DNA of 64,000 nucleotides from Aptenodytes patagonicus (lineage: Eukaryota > Chordata > Aves > Sphenisciformes > Spheniscidae), in contig NC_134957.1 of NCBI RefSeq assembly GCF_965638725.1, positions 22,468,101 to 22,532,100 on the forward strand. The letters are read 5' to 3'. The position numbers and the translations under genes were made by a program. A model generated the notes under the pieces. That model did not search any database. It was not told where the DNA came from and was given only the letters and a program-made list of their open reading frames with translations. Numbering within the stretch: the first letter of the stretch is position 1; each line of letters starts with the position of its first letter. This document shows, piece by piece, positions 1 to 47,372 of the stretch.

Positions 1-91
1 GCTGCTGCTGGTCCCTGCCCTGGGCTCAGCCAGCAGCGAGGCTGAGCGGGGGACTCCCAGTGGGCACATGCACAAACACACCTATGGAGGT

Positions 92-136
92 GATAGATAG
101 ATCGATAGATGGATCGATAGATCGATAGATGGATCA

Positions 137-170
<34 letters not shown>

Positions 171-200
171 GGATGGATGTATTTATTTATTTATTTATAT
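92..200. repeat. GATA-type tetranucleotide microsatellite
   Basis: GATA/GATC/GATG units are followed by a short (TTTA)n tail. Interruptions cluster on the left, with pure GATA units in the middle. Confidence 0.95.
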
Positions 201-352
201 GGAGCTTGTGGAGATGGGCTGTGACGAGCTGATGCTCCTGGCTGGGGCTGGGAGCAGCCGGGCAGGGGCTGCCCCCCATCACCTCTCTGGGTGTCCCCGT
301 GGGTGTGCAGCCCGCATTTATCACACGCCCCGGCGCCCTCCCAAGTCCCCGT

Positions 353-380
353 CCCCCCCCCCCCCCCCCCCCCCCCCCCC
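353..380. repeat. 28-base poly-C tract
   Basis: An uninterrupted C run. Short ORFs on both strands here arise from the homopolymer. Confidence 0.9.
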
Positions 381-689
381 AAAATCTGCAGCCATCCCAA
401 GAAGATCGTTGTAATGTTAGGGTAGCGTTGCTTTTTTTTTTTTGCTACCTGTAAATGAAGCACTGTGCAGCTCCGCGTCTTCACGCGGTGCTTCCCGCTC
501 CCAGGAATGGGATGCAGCATCACCTCTCCTTGCGCTGTCCCTGCACACACGGCACGAAGTCCTCCGGAGGAGCTCGCTGCCGTAGTCTCATTCCCTTTGA
601 ATCTCTATTTACGGTCTCTTATCTCCTGGTGGGTTTTTTTAAATACTATTTGCAGTAAATAGCCCCAACTTGAAAAAGGGTTGAGATGC

Positions 690-860
690 ACATTAAAAAA
701 AAAAAACAGCCTGAGCTATATAAAACTCATGTGTATGTCAGCTTTCATCTAATGTCAATTAAAGCACCTAGCGTAAACAAATCATTAATATACAGCCCTT
801 GATAAAAGCCTCGTCTTCCGTGTCTCACAGCCACTGTAACATCGCTTATGAATAACCATC
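690..860. promoter_or_regulatory. AT-rich candidate conserved non-coding element
   Basis: This low-GC, non-repetitive block carries GTAAACA (forkhead type, 773-779), CAATTAA and ATTAATA homeodomain-like cores. Motif content alone is weak evidence. Confidence 0.3.
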
Positions 861-986
861 CCCGGTCTTTCCCGCCCTCAACCCTCCCGTAACTGCTCTT
901 ATTGACAAAAAAAGATTAGCTCTCCCCTGACCAGCGCTAATACCCGGGAGGCCTCACCGTGCCCCCGAACCGCTGCCAAAAGGAAG

Positions 987-1142
987 AAATAATACTTTTT
1001 AATAGTTTATAATATTTAATTTATCGTTTATAATATAGCTTATATATAGTTTATAATATATAATATAGCTTATAATAAAATCTAATAGTTTATAATATTT
1101 AATAATAACTAATACTATATTAATTAATAACAATTTTTTAAA
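987..1142. repeat. AT-rich imperfect repeat
   Basis: Repeated TTTATAATAT and TAATATAGCTTATA blocks, over 85% A+T, abruptly replace GC-rich flanks. It resembles a decayed simple repeat; no gene is seen. Confidence 0.75.
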
Positions 1143-4100
1143 AGCCCTGGTGCTGTCCCTGTGCGCGAGCCCCTGCGGAGCAAAGGTGCCGGCAAGCCAC
1201 GGTCCCCCCGAAGACGCTGGTTGATAAAAGCCAGACCCAAAGCTGTGCCCGGGGGAACGGAGGGGAAACCCGTCCAGGCTCACCCTGAACACTGACACCA
1301 GTTTGGGCGCCGAGACGCTCTCCGGGATTTCTTTCTTCTTCTTTTTAGTTCTCGATGCCTCGGGTGGGACAAGGACCATCCTCCACCCGCCGACACCGCC
1401 TCCGGCTTTCACCCCTCTGCGTTGCGTCAGGGACCTCTTCTCCCCCGTTAGGTACCGGGACCTCGGCCACAGCCTCTCCTCAAGGCGTATGAAAGACTTG
1501 ATAAAAATAATTCCCGTGTTAAACTGCCACCTCTCCAGCCCCTTTTCTTTTGCCATCCTGGGCAGGCGCCGGGCGGAGGGTCGGCAGCAGCCGGGAAAGC
1601 TGCCGGGGGGACCAGCGCCCATGACTGGCCACGGGGAGAGGAAACCTGGCGAGACACAGGCACAAACTGCTTTTCTTTTTAAACTGGTTTTATTCTACAC
1701 AATTTTTTTTAAACAACAGTCATAAACCATTAATTACAAAAATGTGCTAATATGGGGTAGGTTGGGTTTTGGGGCTTTTTTTTTTAATACCAACAATCAG
1801 AAATTCACATTTTGAAAGGATAGTCATACTTTTAAGACACACATTCAAATACTTTACTTCCAGATACAAAATTTTAAGGGAATATAAATCGCTTACAAGG
1901 AGCAGATGTCAAAAAAAGAGAAAAAAAAAAAAAAAAAAGGAATCATTTTAGACTTCAGGGTCTGACTTCTGCATCGAATTGAGCGGCTGCTTTCAAGCCG
2001 CTGGCTCTGCTGATCTGCCCAGGGTGCCCAGCAGCACCGGGCACCTCGCAGGGCCCGGTTCAGGAAAAAAAAGGGGTTGCAAAGCTACCAGCGGTGCTTG
2101 CAGCCTTTTACTGAGTCTTTCTAGTGGGTACAGACACTGTGAGGGTGAGCGTTACCAGCACATCGGCAGGGCAAAACAATGCATCCCTCCCCAAAAACCC
2201 GTGGGCAGGGGGTTTTTCCATCAGTGACGGAGCTAATGCCGACCCCGGTGGTCCCGGACGGCAGCAGGGCTGGAGAAAGGCACGGCATCGGGATCCACTA
2301 ACGGGGAGTGACGGCAGCAGGCTTGGAGGTCCTGCTTTAAAAACAAGCCGTCTCATGAATTACCCGGAACGGCCAAAATTCAAGCCTCCGCCCCGGCGCC
2401 CTTATGTGGAGTCGGCTCCAAAATCCACCCATCCAAAAGCAAATATTTGGCTTCGTCCTCCCGGATTTCAGGGCAGGGGAGGGAGAGCAGGGTAATTTCC
2501 TAATTGCCCTCAGCCTCCCCAGAAAAGTCCTGTCTCCTGCTTTAACCGGTTCAAATGGCTGAAACAGGATATGCTGGGAAAGTTCAGGCCTCGAGAAGTC
2601 AGGTCCTTTTCCGAAACGATTGGATTGAATGCACTCGGCAGCCAAAAACCCAACTGCGTTCAGGCAATCTGGCCGTCACCGACCAGAAGCGGAGCATCAA
2701 CGCTACGCAAAAACCTGCTCCAGTAAACAACTTGTCTTACACGCCACGATTAAAAATGTACAAAAAAAAAAAAAAAAAGAAAAAAGCTTCATTCCTTAGT
2801 AAAATAGATACTAAGCCTTGCCTCTAACGCTACGGTTAAGAGCTACGCTTGCCTTGACGGCCGGAGGTGGATGTAGGGTGAGCGTTGGGAAGTATGTTAC
2901 AAAAAGAGGAGAAACTTTGGAGGCATGAAACCTCCTTCCAAAGCCATGTTTTGTAGAAAACGGGAGGGACTGTGTGTCTTTCCTCTCCTGCCTTGCCTCT
3001 GCCAGAAGCAGGGACCCAAGCCCCGTGCCCACCGTCGGTGGTGCTGGTGTTTTGCCGCCACAGTGGCACGGCTGCGGCGGGAAGAGGAGACGCGGGGGCA
3101 CTCGCAGCATCTATCCTTGGTTGGAGCACTAACGTATTTTTGCAACGGTTGCAAAAATAAAACAACAAAACACCCCTGAAAGGGGTAGTGCAGGATGAGC
3201 CCGCCAAAGCCCAGCGATAACCTCGCTGTCGCCAAAACTAAAGTCCGCGGAGCCGCCGTGCCAAGCTGATAAAGCGCCCGGAGCCACGCTCACCCCCCGG
3301 CCGCGGGGAGGGTCACCCTTGCAGCCGCCCCCGGGGCTCAGCCGCAAAGCCCACTCGGAGCTGCATGGGGATGGCAACTCCATCCATCCCCACGTCTGCT
3401 GTCCTTCCAAGGGCTCTCAAAAAGAAGGGAAACAGCTTTATTTCGGTTTGTTCCTTGCCGGTGGAGCCCCTCTGCGGTGCCAGCTCCGTCCCTGTCCAGT
3501 GTTAGCAGAGGACGTTGGAGGAGTATTTAAGGAGCACTTGTTAATCACATTATTTTCTCCACAGGTTACAAGGGCGGCTGAGATTTAAACAAAAGTGCCT
3601 GAAAGAGCTGCCTGAGCGAGGGTTTTTGTGGCAGAAAGGCAGCGGCTCCGGCGGCGGGAAGGGGCTGCCCCGCTTGCTTTGGCAAAGGAGCCGGGGCTTT
3701 CAAAGTCGTTCCAGTTTTCTGCTTCCAGCTGGATAAGGAGAGGCAAACTCTGCCAGCATGAAAATTATTGAAGCTAAAATAACCAAGGTAAGCCCCAAAC
3801 AAAACTCTGTCAGGTACAGAGGCACGTGAAAGCCGGGTAACGGTTTGCAGTGAAGGATGGAGGGATGGCAAGGGTCTCAGCTGGATCTGTCCCCCTCTGC
3901 GTCCAGAGGATTTGGTCCAAGTTCACCTTTATGCGGGTTGTTACTCTGAGGACTGTATGGCCACATACAGATGCAGATGTCAGCCAGGGTTAAAATCCAC
4001 CCTAAGCCTCCCGAGATGCTGAACCGGAGTGATGTGAGCAAGCGTAGATGAGCTCCTCAGCACCAAATTAGACTGCCCAGAGCAAATTGCTCTTAGCACC

Positions 4101-7100
4101 GATGTACCAACGCCAAAAGAGACCCTCTATCGCCGTGCAACATGCTCCTGCGGCACTGTCACGCACGGACGGGCAGGAGTGACATTGCCCAGCTGCAGGC
4201 CACCTCCCTCTCCCAGCTCCCCCGGACCAGGCAGCGCAGCCCGGAGGGTTACGAAGCTCCTCCACTGCCGGCGTGGCCAAACCGGCAGCCCCAAACCACC
4301 CCGACACGGTGGGAGGCAGAGCCAAAACGTCTTGAAACTGGGGGGTCCCCAAACCCCACGGTACCGCAGCAGACCTGCAAAAGCCCTCAAGCTTTGATGG
4401 CAATTAGGATGTGGCCTTCCCACAGGAGGGAAATGTTAGGAAACCTCAACCCCAGCCAATGAGCAGCCAGAATGTGTTAAATTTAAGCTACGTTACTTAG
4501 AAACGTGTATTTCCCCGGCCACAGGACCTCAGGGCAGGGCACGCTGCAATGAAGCAGCTCCCGCAGATGGTTCCAGCTTTGTTTCACAGCTCGAAAAAGC
4601 TCCAAGCCATGAATCACGGCACTTCCCGCAGCTGCTGCCCTGCCAGCCTTCCCATCACCCGGGCAGCCCTGAAAGGCTGAAAACACAACCCCCCCCCCAA
4701 CCCACCCCCCGAGCCCTTCCAGCTCGGCTGTCCCGCTCCATCCCTCGGCCGGAGCAAGAGGAGTTAAGCCCAGCGCCTCACTCTGTAGCAGCAAAACAAA
4801 ACAAAAAAAAAAAGAAAGAAGAAAAGACAACAACTTGTTTTTGAACACCCTCAAGCTAAAGATTTAGAGAGGCAGCCCCAGCCAAGCCCCGAGCAGGGCG
4901 CTGCTGGGACACGTCCCGCACTCGCTGTACACTTACGTAAGGCTACGCGCGCGCCTGCAGCTCTCCAAACACCCCGGGCACGAAGCGAAGCTGCTCCCTC
5001 CCTGCTCCCTTCCACCCCCTTCCCATCGCCGAGGGACTCGACCCGCTCCCGTGCCCTCGCTGGCTCCCGAAAACAGCCGAGCCCGGAATGTTGGGCTCCA
5101 CCTTCCCCTCCTGGAGCAAGGGAGCGGGGCAGGAATCACAGCCCGGCACTCACAGGGGAGGGAGAAGTTTGGGGTTTTTTTTTTTAATTAGAAAACTGAG
5201 TAAAAGGTAGATTTCGCCGTGAATGCTGCCTCCCCGTTCAGCCTTCGCCTGCCCCGAGGAGGCCACGGGTGCGCTGGGCCAGGACGAGCGGATCCTGATG
5301 GGAAGAAACAGGAGGGGTTTTAGGATGAAGCTTTTTGCAACAGGTAGAGACCTATTTGGCATCACAGCACCAGACTACAACAGGCTAAAAGGATGTTTCA
5401 GCAACCAATGCACTTTTTCCCTGTTTATAGATGCTCAGATCGCTACAATCCCACCTCTCACATGCCAAGAGTCTGCAAAAATTCTTGCAAGCTGCCCGAT
5501 ACTCAGGGGACAAACTAGACGCACAGCAGCAGCATTGAGCTGACAAACAAACCCAAAAATGCTCCCTTTTATGTTGACAGACTGCTCCAACCTTTGCCCT
5601 TCCTGTTCCCAGCTGTGTTTGCAGACGAGGCGAACCTTTCATTGCTATTGCTCAAACGTGCCTTCCCCACTGCAGAATTTGCCCTCGTCTTGACCGAGGG
5701 CAGGATCTCGGCCAGACAAAGATGCTGAGGGCGGGTTTGGGAGGCTGGTACCAGACATCGGCCTGGGATAGGATGAGGGGTGGATTCTTTCGACCAAACT
5801 CGGGTGGCCCATGAATGCACCTCATCACTCGACATCTCCTAGAGGGTAGATAATAAGAGCCGTGGGCAAAGACAAATATTTAGGGGGGGGGATGAACGTG
5901 GGTGCCACAATCCCTCCTGAGAAGAGAGCGGGCTCCCGGCTGACACAGAGCTGGTCCGATGCCGCTGTAGCATTAAGCACCCATTGCACCGAATGCAGGC
6001 TCCTCCTGGGGCAAAGACCTTCGCAGGCAGGCGGAGCATTTAAGGCAAGTGGAAATCGGTAGAAATTTGGGATTTGAACGATAAACCGCCTTATGAGCCA
6101 GAGATGTTTTACCGCCACGGAGTCTCGTGCAAAGCTGGGAGCACTCATCGGTGTGCTCTGCCGTGCAGCCGCTCGCTCAGGCCAGACGTGGGTTTGAGGC
6201 AGCTCTGCTCGTCCTCTTCTTGGTCTGAAGAAGCTACTTCTTGAATTTAAATCCCTCATAAGCTCTCCTTCGGGGGGCATTAAGGTCAAAAATATGATTT
6301 AAAGAACTTCATCAAACTCTGATGTGAATAAAAGCCCCAAAACTCACGTAAGGAGTTCCGATGCAATGTATTTCTTCCCCTCCGCTGTCAGACGGCTTTG
6401 AAGATGCCCCACTGCCAACGCTCCCACCTGAAAAGCAGCGCTTTAGTGCCCTGCCCTAGGCTAAGCCTGGCAGATCCCACCTGCGCCAGAGCAAGGGCAC
6501 CGCGGTTCGCTCCCCCCCAGTGCACGGGTGTATGCGTGCCCTGCCTTCCGATGCAGCTCCTGCTGCCTCCTGCGGCTTCCTAAAGCGATGGGTCAGCAGA
6601 GCTGTAGCAGACGATGCCACACGGGCAATGAAGGGTAGTAACAGTCACAGAAAAGCGAATCGGAGAAAGAGGCAAACGGACATCTCGTTTTATAGTCATA
6701 ACCAGACACGACACAACACACCAGTTAATTTTCCAGCTCGTACGGGGACAGAAGGGCCACAAGACCACGAGACCTTATAATGCGTTAGCCAACGCGGATT
6801 AAAAACAGGGCCAGAGGGGCATGCAGGATCCTGAGCCTATATACAAAGGTCCCGCCGCTGCCCGCGGGAGGGCGGCCTCCACTGAAACCAAGTTTCCACA
6901 GCAAAGATTGGTCTTGGTGTTACAAACCCCCACATTCGCCCGGGGACCGAGGGATGATTCCCACGGCACACGTCCCTCTTTAGGCTTCTCATTTTTTAAT
7001 GGCAGGTGAATAAAATGAAAATCCAGTGAAGGATGGTTTTGCAGCCAGGATAAATGCGAGCTTTGTTTCTTGCTCTCTCCTGGGTTATTATTCCCAAGAA

Positions 7101-8153
7101 AAGGTACCCCGGTCCCAGCCGGCACCTCATTTGCACGGGGACCCACCGGGGCAGGACGACTTCCCTTGCACCGTGCCACGCTCATTAGCGACGCCTGGAG
7201 ATGACGAATTTCTACACAAGGCTGAGCTCTGCCTTCGCTCTGTGCGGTGGGCACCCACGGGCTGTGCTATTTTCTTGAGCTCTCTCCCTCTCCCCCCAGG
7301 GACGGCACTGACCCTGCACCGGCTCCGCACGGCAACGCACGGGCTACGAGTTAAAAGCTGCCAGGGCTTTTAAACCCTTTGGAAACACCGGGCTTCCCCT
7401 GCCAATACTGACTCGTGGTTATTGCTGCGTAATACACAACCAGCCCCAAAAAAAGAACCTGTGCCCCGAGCCAGCTGCATCCCCGCATCCGTGGCTGCCC
7501 CCGTGCCCCGAGCCGGCTGCATCCCTGCATCCCTGGGCACAGGGAAGCCGCCTCCCGGGACGGAGCGGACCCCTGACACACGGGGCTCTGTCCCGATCCT
7601 GCGTGCCTCGACGCCTCCAAAGTGCCTGTCTCGGTGGCTTGCCCACGGTTTTTGCCTTGCAGAGCCAGCTGCCGTGGGCTGCGCTGGGAGCTGCCCCTCT
7701 CTTTTGCACCTCAAAAGCCCAATCATTAGTCGCTGGGCGAGAAAACGGAGGCAGAAAGTGGCCGAGGGACCTGCTGGTCTTGTCCACGTGTTTTTAAGGC
7801 ATATTTTGCAGGAAGTGGGTGCTCCCGCGTGGCTCTGTTCGATGAGGGCGGCAGGATCGGGGGCCGGCCGAGCTCCCCATCATCCCAGCTGCACCTCCCT
7901 GGGTGTGTGGGAGAGCAGTGGAAAAGGAGGAGAGAAGAAGATTAAAGTGGGACTCGCCGATCATTTATTTGGTTTGCGCATTGGACTAAAGCAGCGTTTC
8001 CTCCTTCAGATCTGCTGGCTCCAAAACTGCCTCTGGCGCTGGACGGGGAGGGGACTGTCTCGCTTGGACGTGACACCCGAGTGACACCGGAGGAGAAGGA
8101 TGGACAGCTGCAAGGTTCAACAAGCTCGATCTGTGGCCCGCTTTAAAAAGGCA

Positions 8154-8159
8154 TTTATT
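8154..8159 (-). terminator. Candidate poly(A) signal of SLC16A2-like gene
   Basis: AATAAA on the minus strand, about 325 bases past the stop codon, is the first canonical hexamer after the gene. A second lies at 7964-7969. Usage cannot be judged from sequence. Confidence 0.4.
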
Positions 8160-8483
8160 AGCTGTAAACCTCTGTCGTGGCGTACAGAAAAATGGGGAGA
8201 GGAGCGGGAGATTGATCAAGTTTGAATCCTGGTGAGAGTTCTCCTTAGAAAAATGGTTAGAGGGAAAAAGAAAAGGTGGCTTTGAAATCAAAACTGTCCC
8301 GAAAAAGAGCGTTTCTGCTAGTTAAAAGCCTTTAACTAGAAGAACTTTTTGTGGGTTTTTTTTTTTTTCCTTTACATAGTGCATCTGCTATCATTGAGAA
8401 TTATGGTCCGTCTAGAAAAGGGCCTGTGCTTGGGCTATGGAGAGGCTGGTGGTGGCGACAGTGAGTGTCGGTGAGCGGAGGTG

Positions 8484-41795
<33,312 letters not shown>

Positions 41796-44700
41796 TCACC
41801 CCACGTCGCCCCGGCTCTGGGGTTCGCCGAGCTAGTGGTGGCGATGCAAACCCGGCGGGGAGCTGCTCTCTCGCCTCTGTCTTGTTTTGCGATAACCTCT
41901 GCCTTTTCTCTTCTTTCAATAAATAATTACAAACCCACCAATATATTAAAGCCTGTCTTTTCACACGCTGAAGGTATTTACACTTTAATATATGCCAAGT
42001 CTAAGTTATTATTCTTTCTTTACCCTAATGGCTGTGTCAGTGTCAGATTCCTATCAGAGTAAAATAATACATCCCAACCTCACGCTGCTCTTTCTTTACC
42101 TCCAGGGGTATTAATTACAAACGCCTGGCGAGGCGGCAGGGCAGGGTGCGGAGCCCGGCAGGGAGGCGGCAGGCAGGGCCGCACCGCCAGCACCGTCTCC
42201 CCGCTTCTCCCGCCGCCGGAGAGCAACACCCAGGCACGGGCAGGCGGGCTGCGGGGTGGGAACGTGGTTGCCTACGTGCTGCGGCTCGCCGGGCTTCGTG
42301 AAGACCCTCTGGGACGTTGCCACAGCCAGAAAAACCTCTCCTTGGCCTGCCTGCCTGCTCCCGACTGCAAATCGCTGCCAGCTCCGGGACTGCTCCATCG
42401 CCATCCGCTGCCTCCCACCCAGGGGATGAGCAGTGGTTCTCCCTGGCTCCGAGCAGCTTGCGTGTGCGTTGGCGAGACCCAAGCTGGAGGGGCGCGACGG
42501 TGGGAGACGCGGCCTCCTCCCCTCGCCTTCCCGCTTCGCAGCCACAACGATCGAGGAGCCCAAATCCCCCTGACCCAGCAGGGTGCCCGGCGGTAACGCC
42601 ACGCTTGGGTCAGCCTCGCTGCTGGAGGAACTGCATTTTTATTTCCCTTCCTCTCTGGTGTCTCCTCCCCGGATCCCCATCTCCGCAGTGCGGCCGGGGG
42701 AGGCTTGGGAGGTTTGGGAGCATCTTCCACTGCCCTCTGCCGACACGAGGAGCCGCAGCGCTGAATTTTAATAACCATTTTGCCATAGGGCCGGCTGAGG
42801 TTGCTGGCCTGTTGATTTTATTTTGTTAAACCCCAGCAATCTGAGAGGGAAAGGGTTTGGGGTACCCCAGGCTGTGTACAGGGGAGCTGCACCCCAAATG
42901 CTAATTCCCCGCAGCAGCAGAGCTGGGGCTGGATTAAAAACAGCAGAGAGAGAGGTGGGAGAGCCCTTTGCCATAGCACACACCGTCTCACGGAGACTTC
43001 TCCCCTCCGGAGCTGCAGAAGGCTCTCGTGGAGTGGGGAGCGGGCGGTTAATATTACTGTGGACCTTGAGCCAGACACACAAAACCCACTGAGCAGCAGC
43101 TCTCCTGGATGTTGGCTGCACGGCACCTTGACGGAGGATTTTCTGGCACCGGCTGTGCCAGGCATCGCTGCAGCTTTCTGGGCTGGGCTGGACAACGCTG
43201 AGGGGCCGGGGGTAAAATCGGTGGGGGAGGCTGAATGAAAGGGGGGTTAAAGGGCTGGGCTGGTTGCGCTGGTGGAGGCTTCAACCAGGAGGGAGATGCA
43301 GCCTGGAAAGCTCTGGCAGCATCGGGCAGAGGCAGCTTTGCTCGCTGGTGCAAGACCAGCTTTTATTTAGATTGGAGCATCGCACCCAGTGTTTGCAGCT
43401 CTGTAACCACAAGCTGAATGAAACACCAAGAGAAAAACCGAAGATAAAGCTGCTCTTCCCTGGTTGCACTCGATAATAAAATACTCTTCTGTGTCCGTGG
43501 CACGGCTTTCCTCAAAGCCCCCAGCCTGCTGGCTTGGTAAGGAATGCAGTGGATGGCGGCGGCTGAGCCGGGCTCTCTGGGACCCGCATCCAACATCCCT
43601 GGAGAGCTGGCAGGCGGTGCCTCGTGTCATGGCTGACGGGCCTCCGGTTGCCCGGGCAAAGCGTTGCTGTCAGCAGCTTGTTGCTTGTCTCCGAAACGTG
43701 GTGCCAGAGCCTCTGCCAAAGGAATTGGCAGCTATAAAATGTGTGTGTTTGGTTTTGCAGAAGGGGAAGAGGGACTGAATGGAAGCATCTCATGCAAACA
43801 CCTTGGGAAGCGTCGTGGCGGGATGTGGCCTCGAAGGAGAATACAAATTCCCAGCGGCTTTGCAACCCGGCTTTGCTTTGGCAGGCATTGCACAGTGGCA
43901 TGGCCCAGCGCGGGGACACGTAGGGCTGTCCTGAGCAAGCCTCGAGGACAAAACGTCGCTGACAGTGTCTGGTGCTTGGCCGAAAGCGCTGGGAAAACAG
44001 CTCTGGTAGCGAGCAGCTCCCGGCAGAGACATTCGTATGCTGGGCGCGACCCCTTCCCCACACGCCCATCATTAGCAACGCTTTTCTCTTTACAGTTCAG
44101 CTGTAGTTAAGACAGCCGTTACATCTGGCCTGATGTAGACAGCAAATACATTATCCCAGAGGAATAAACAACTCGGGGGCAGCCTGAAGGGACATGGCAG
44201 CAGTCACCCACGGGCAGGGATGCTGGGACACAGGGTCCGGCACCCAAGGCTTGTCACGGTGAGGAGGCAGCGAGAGTACCAGGGCTCACAATGCTGCCGG
44301 CGCTGCCTTCAAAGGAAAGCAACCCTGACGGCGGGCAGCCGGGCTGCGGGCAGCAATGCGGGGCCGCTGCCTGTTATACCCAGCCAAGGCAAAACGCATG
44401 CCGTAGCATCCTTTCTCTGCCTGACCTTCCCAATGTTAGGAATCAAAATATTAGAGGTGGCATTTTCCGCCTCGTTAGCGAGATTAAAGTCAATTCTACT
44501 TAGTTTGGCTGAAAAATGAGGCAACGTAAAAGTGCTGGTGTGAGCAGTGGGTTTTCAGGGCACGATGTGCCATCAAGCTCCCCGTTTGGCTTCGTTTTGG
44601 TGCTGGAAATTGCAACACCGTCTTCACGCCAGCGGCTGCAGGCTGGGTGGGGAACGTGGTCCGGCTCAGCCACCACCGCTGCCCTGTCTGATTTACCATG

Positions 44701-45529
44701 CAGTTGAGCAAAAACGCTATTTCTGGCCCAAACAGAGCAACGGGATGGATCTATGTCATATTAAAGGGCTTCTGGAGCAGTTTAGCTGCCCGCTCGCCTT
44801 CACCGTCCAGGTGAAGAGGTGTGAAGGGTACTTTCCGGGAGTGCTTCACTGGTTTTGCCTTTTTCCTTTGAAATAGGACCTACAAGGGCACGTTCCTGCA
44901 GGGAAGTGGAAGCTCCTGGCTGGAGCCACCAACCCCAACCACCGTCCAGCTGCCAGCAGCGGCCCCGGCTCTGCCGTGTAACCCCGCAAGACCTCGGCGA
45001 GAGGTGCCAGAGGTGCTCTGCTGATGGGAAGAGCTCAAGCCGGCGCACAAAGGAGGCAAGGATCCAGCTGTAAATTAATATTTTATAGGACACCAAGAAA
45101 AATCAGAGAGGCTAATTACAGTGATAATCATCGCAGCCTGGAGGCATTTCCATGGAAGTCAGGAATTACCCAGGATTACCTCACTCCTTGCAGCAGCCTG
45201 CGCGGGAGGCAAGCGTGTGCGGCAGCAGTGGCACAGCACCCGGCACCTCCTCCTGCGCTGGCTGGGGGTCTGCGACCCAAAGCGAAGAGCAGCCGGGTTT
45301 TGGCAGCCTCCCGGCATCCGACTCCAGATGCATGGCTCTTGGTTTGCTGAGTTGAGTGTGATGGAGGGTTGGAGTCACGGGGTTTTTGGCTGAGTGCTTA
45401 CCCCGCCACCACTGTGCCAGCGCATGCCTGTTTGTCTCCAGCGCCACAGATGCGGGAGCCATTGTTGACTCCAAGTAGGCTAAAACCCCGAGGTGTTCAG
45501 GGCATTGCTAGCAGAGAAGTTTGTGGATG

Positions 45530-45640
45530 TGCCCCCAGGATAAGTTGTTCCCATGATTCGTTAATTAGTGATAGTAACTGATAATTGCATAGTTTATCCG
45601 GGGATAGAATGAATTCCCCATCAGCTCCTTGGTTTGGAGG
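45530..45640. promoter_or_regulatory. AT-rich candidate element, intergenic
   Basis: The unique low-GC block has TTAATTAG, GATAATTG and TTTATCC (GATA/homeodomain-like) motifs between the divergent promoters. Confidence 0.28.
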
Positions 45641-47330
45641 CTGGGGAGCACATCCCAGCTCCAGCACGGCACGAGGTTGGCCCCACACTGTTTGTGGCAA
45701 GCCCAGAGCATCTCCGTGAGCTGCATGGCCAGGAGGGCTTGCCTGCTCCTGCCCCATGGCCCAGAGCAAAGCCAGCACAAACATCTCCAGGGCAAGCCGC
45801 GCCGGGAGCAGATGAGCACCAGTGCCACTGGTTCGTGCAGCTGAGCTCGAGCAGGAGGGCACCACTGGTCTAAGACCCAGCCTGCAAGTGGGTCAGGAGA
45901 AAAGCTTGGGTAAAAACCCCATGCCTGCTGCGCACAGAGCCGGGAAGAGCCTGGGCAGAGGCCAGCCCTGGGCTGAGGGTGCTGCTGCATGCCTGCACCC
46001 TGCCCGAACCACATGGCGGCAACCCTGGCACCGGCAAAGACACCAGGCACAAAGCATCCCCTCCCACAGCTCCAGGGCGGGCATGGAAAGAGAAGTTCCT
46101 AAGCTGTAGAGTTGGTAAAGAGGCAGAGAAGGTCTGCAAGGACCTCCTGTCGACAGACCGTCTGCCAAAATGTCCGCTAGCGCGTGGCCTGGCCACCACC
46201 CGAGGCTGTGGTGAGACAGCGAAGGTCCCCCGCACACAGGAGCGGAGCTGATGCTCCCTGGCTCTCCATCTATCTGCGACAGGAGCAGCGTGCTGCCTTT
46301 CTCTGCCTGTCCCTGCAGCGTGGACCAGATGGCCAAGCTGCATGGGGCACCCCGGGCACGCTGCCTGCTCGTCGCCTGTGCCCTCCGAGCTCAGGTGTGC
46401 ACGGGGGCTGTGAGCATGCTTGCCCAGGCAGCACGGGAGGTGGTCCGGGGGCTCCTGGGGCTGAGGCCCGAGGTGGTTGTGACACCCATTGGATTTGCTC
46501 CGGGCAGTTTGCGGGTTCACGACATGCTGACCTGCTCCTGCCATCCCTGGCAGCACAAAGAGCCCCGGAGCTGCTCCAAGCAAGGGCTGGATGCGACCGA
46601 TAGCTCCAGGCAGGGTCTGGCAGCTCTTGGCTCAGACATAATGGGCCATGGCAGAGGGACTGCTCACACCTCCTGGCTGAAGGTGAGTCCTCCAAATCCC
46701 CGTCCCTGCGATGAGGTGGTGCTGACGCAGGTTGTGCCCATCCTGGGAGGAGCATCAGCCTGTCTTGCCCCGACCAGCTGCAATTCTGGCTCTGTTAGGA
46801 TCGGGGAAAACTTTTACTTTGTTTTTTGAGATGAAAACACCTCCGGCAGCACCAGCTCATGCAAGCAGTACAGGGACAGCACAGCCGGCCAAGGAAGTCC
46901 AGGCTGAATCCAAAGCAGCCGGCCTGAGCAGCCAAGCCGCCCTGGCCGCTCAGGGAAGGTCCCTGGGGACACCCGCAGGTGGGGTTGGTGCGAGGGCACA
47001 GCAGCTGGGGCTGGTGCAGGCTGCAGACCTGCCCGAGCACCCTGGGAATGTCAAAGCTGCCCTTACGCCACTGCCTGCAGAAGAGACGGGCACTGGGACG
47101 GGACACAGCCTTGTGCCAGGCCCCTAGCCAGCCTAGCAAGTTAGCAGGAGAGAGCAGCTGTCCCTTTTGGGTTGCACCCACCACGCATCCGTTCTTGTTT
47201 TCTCTTCTTGATGAGGACCAGGAGCTGTCGCAGCAGCGCTCAGGGCTGGGGGTGCAGCAGCCTGATGCGCTGGGGAACAGGGAGCTTGGCCCCATTGCCT
47301 CCATGGTGCTTGCTGCGGTGCCTTCCTTAC

Positions 47331-47372
47331 AAACGCGGCTTAATCCAGCCCAAACGCGGCTTAATCCAGCCC
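47331..47372. repeat. 21-bp exact tandem duplication
   Basis: Two adjoining copies of a unit starting AAACGCGGCTTAATCC. Confidence 0.9.

Larger units (their letters stand above)
1..8483. other. Region 3' of the transporter, no gene recognised
   Basis: No exon with recognisable protein similarity was found. The part just below 8484 should be the transporter 3' UTR. Minus-strand AATAAA signals occur at 8154-8159 and 7964-7969, and a further one at 1689-1694 lies in an AT-rich stretch with poly-A tracts (1921-1938, 2762-2778). A 42-bp imperfect tandem duplication lies at 7461-7531. Confidence 0.6.
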
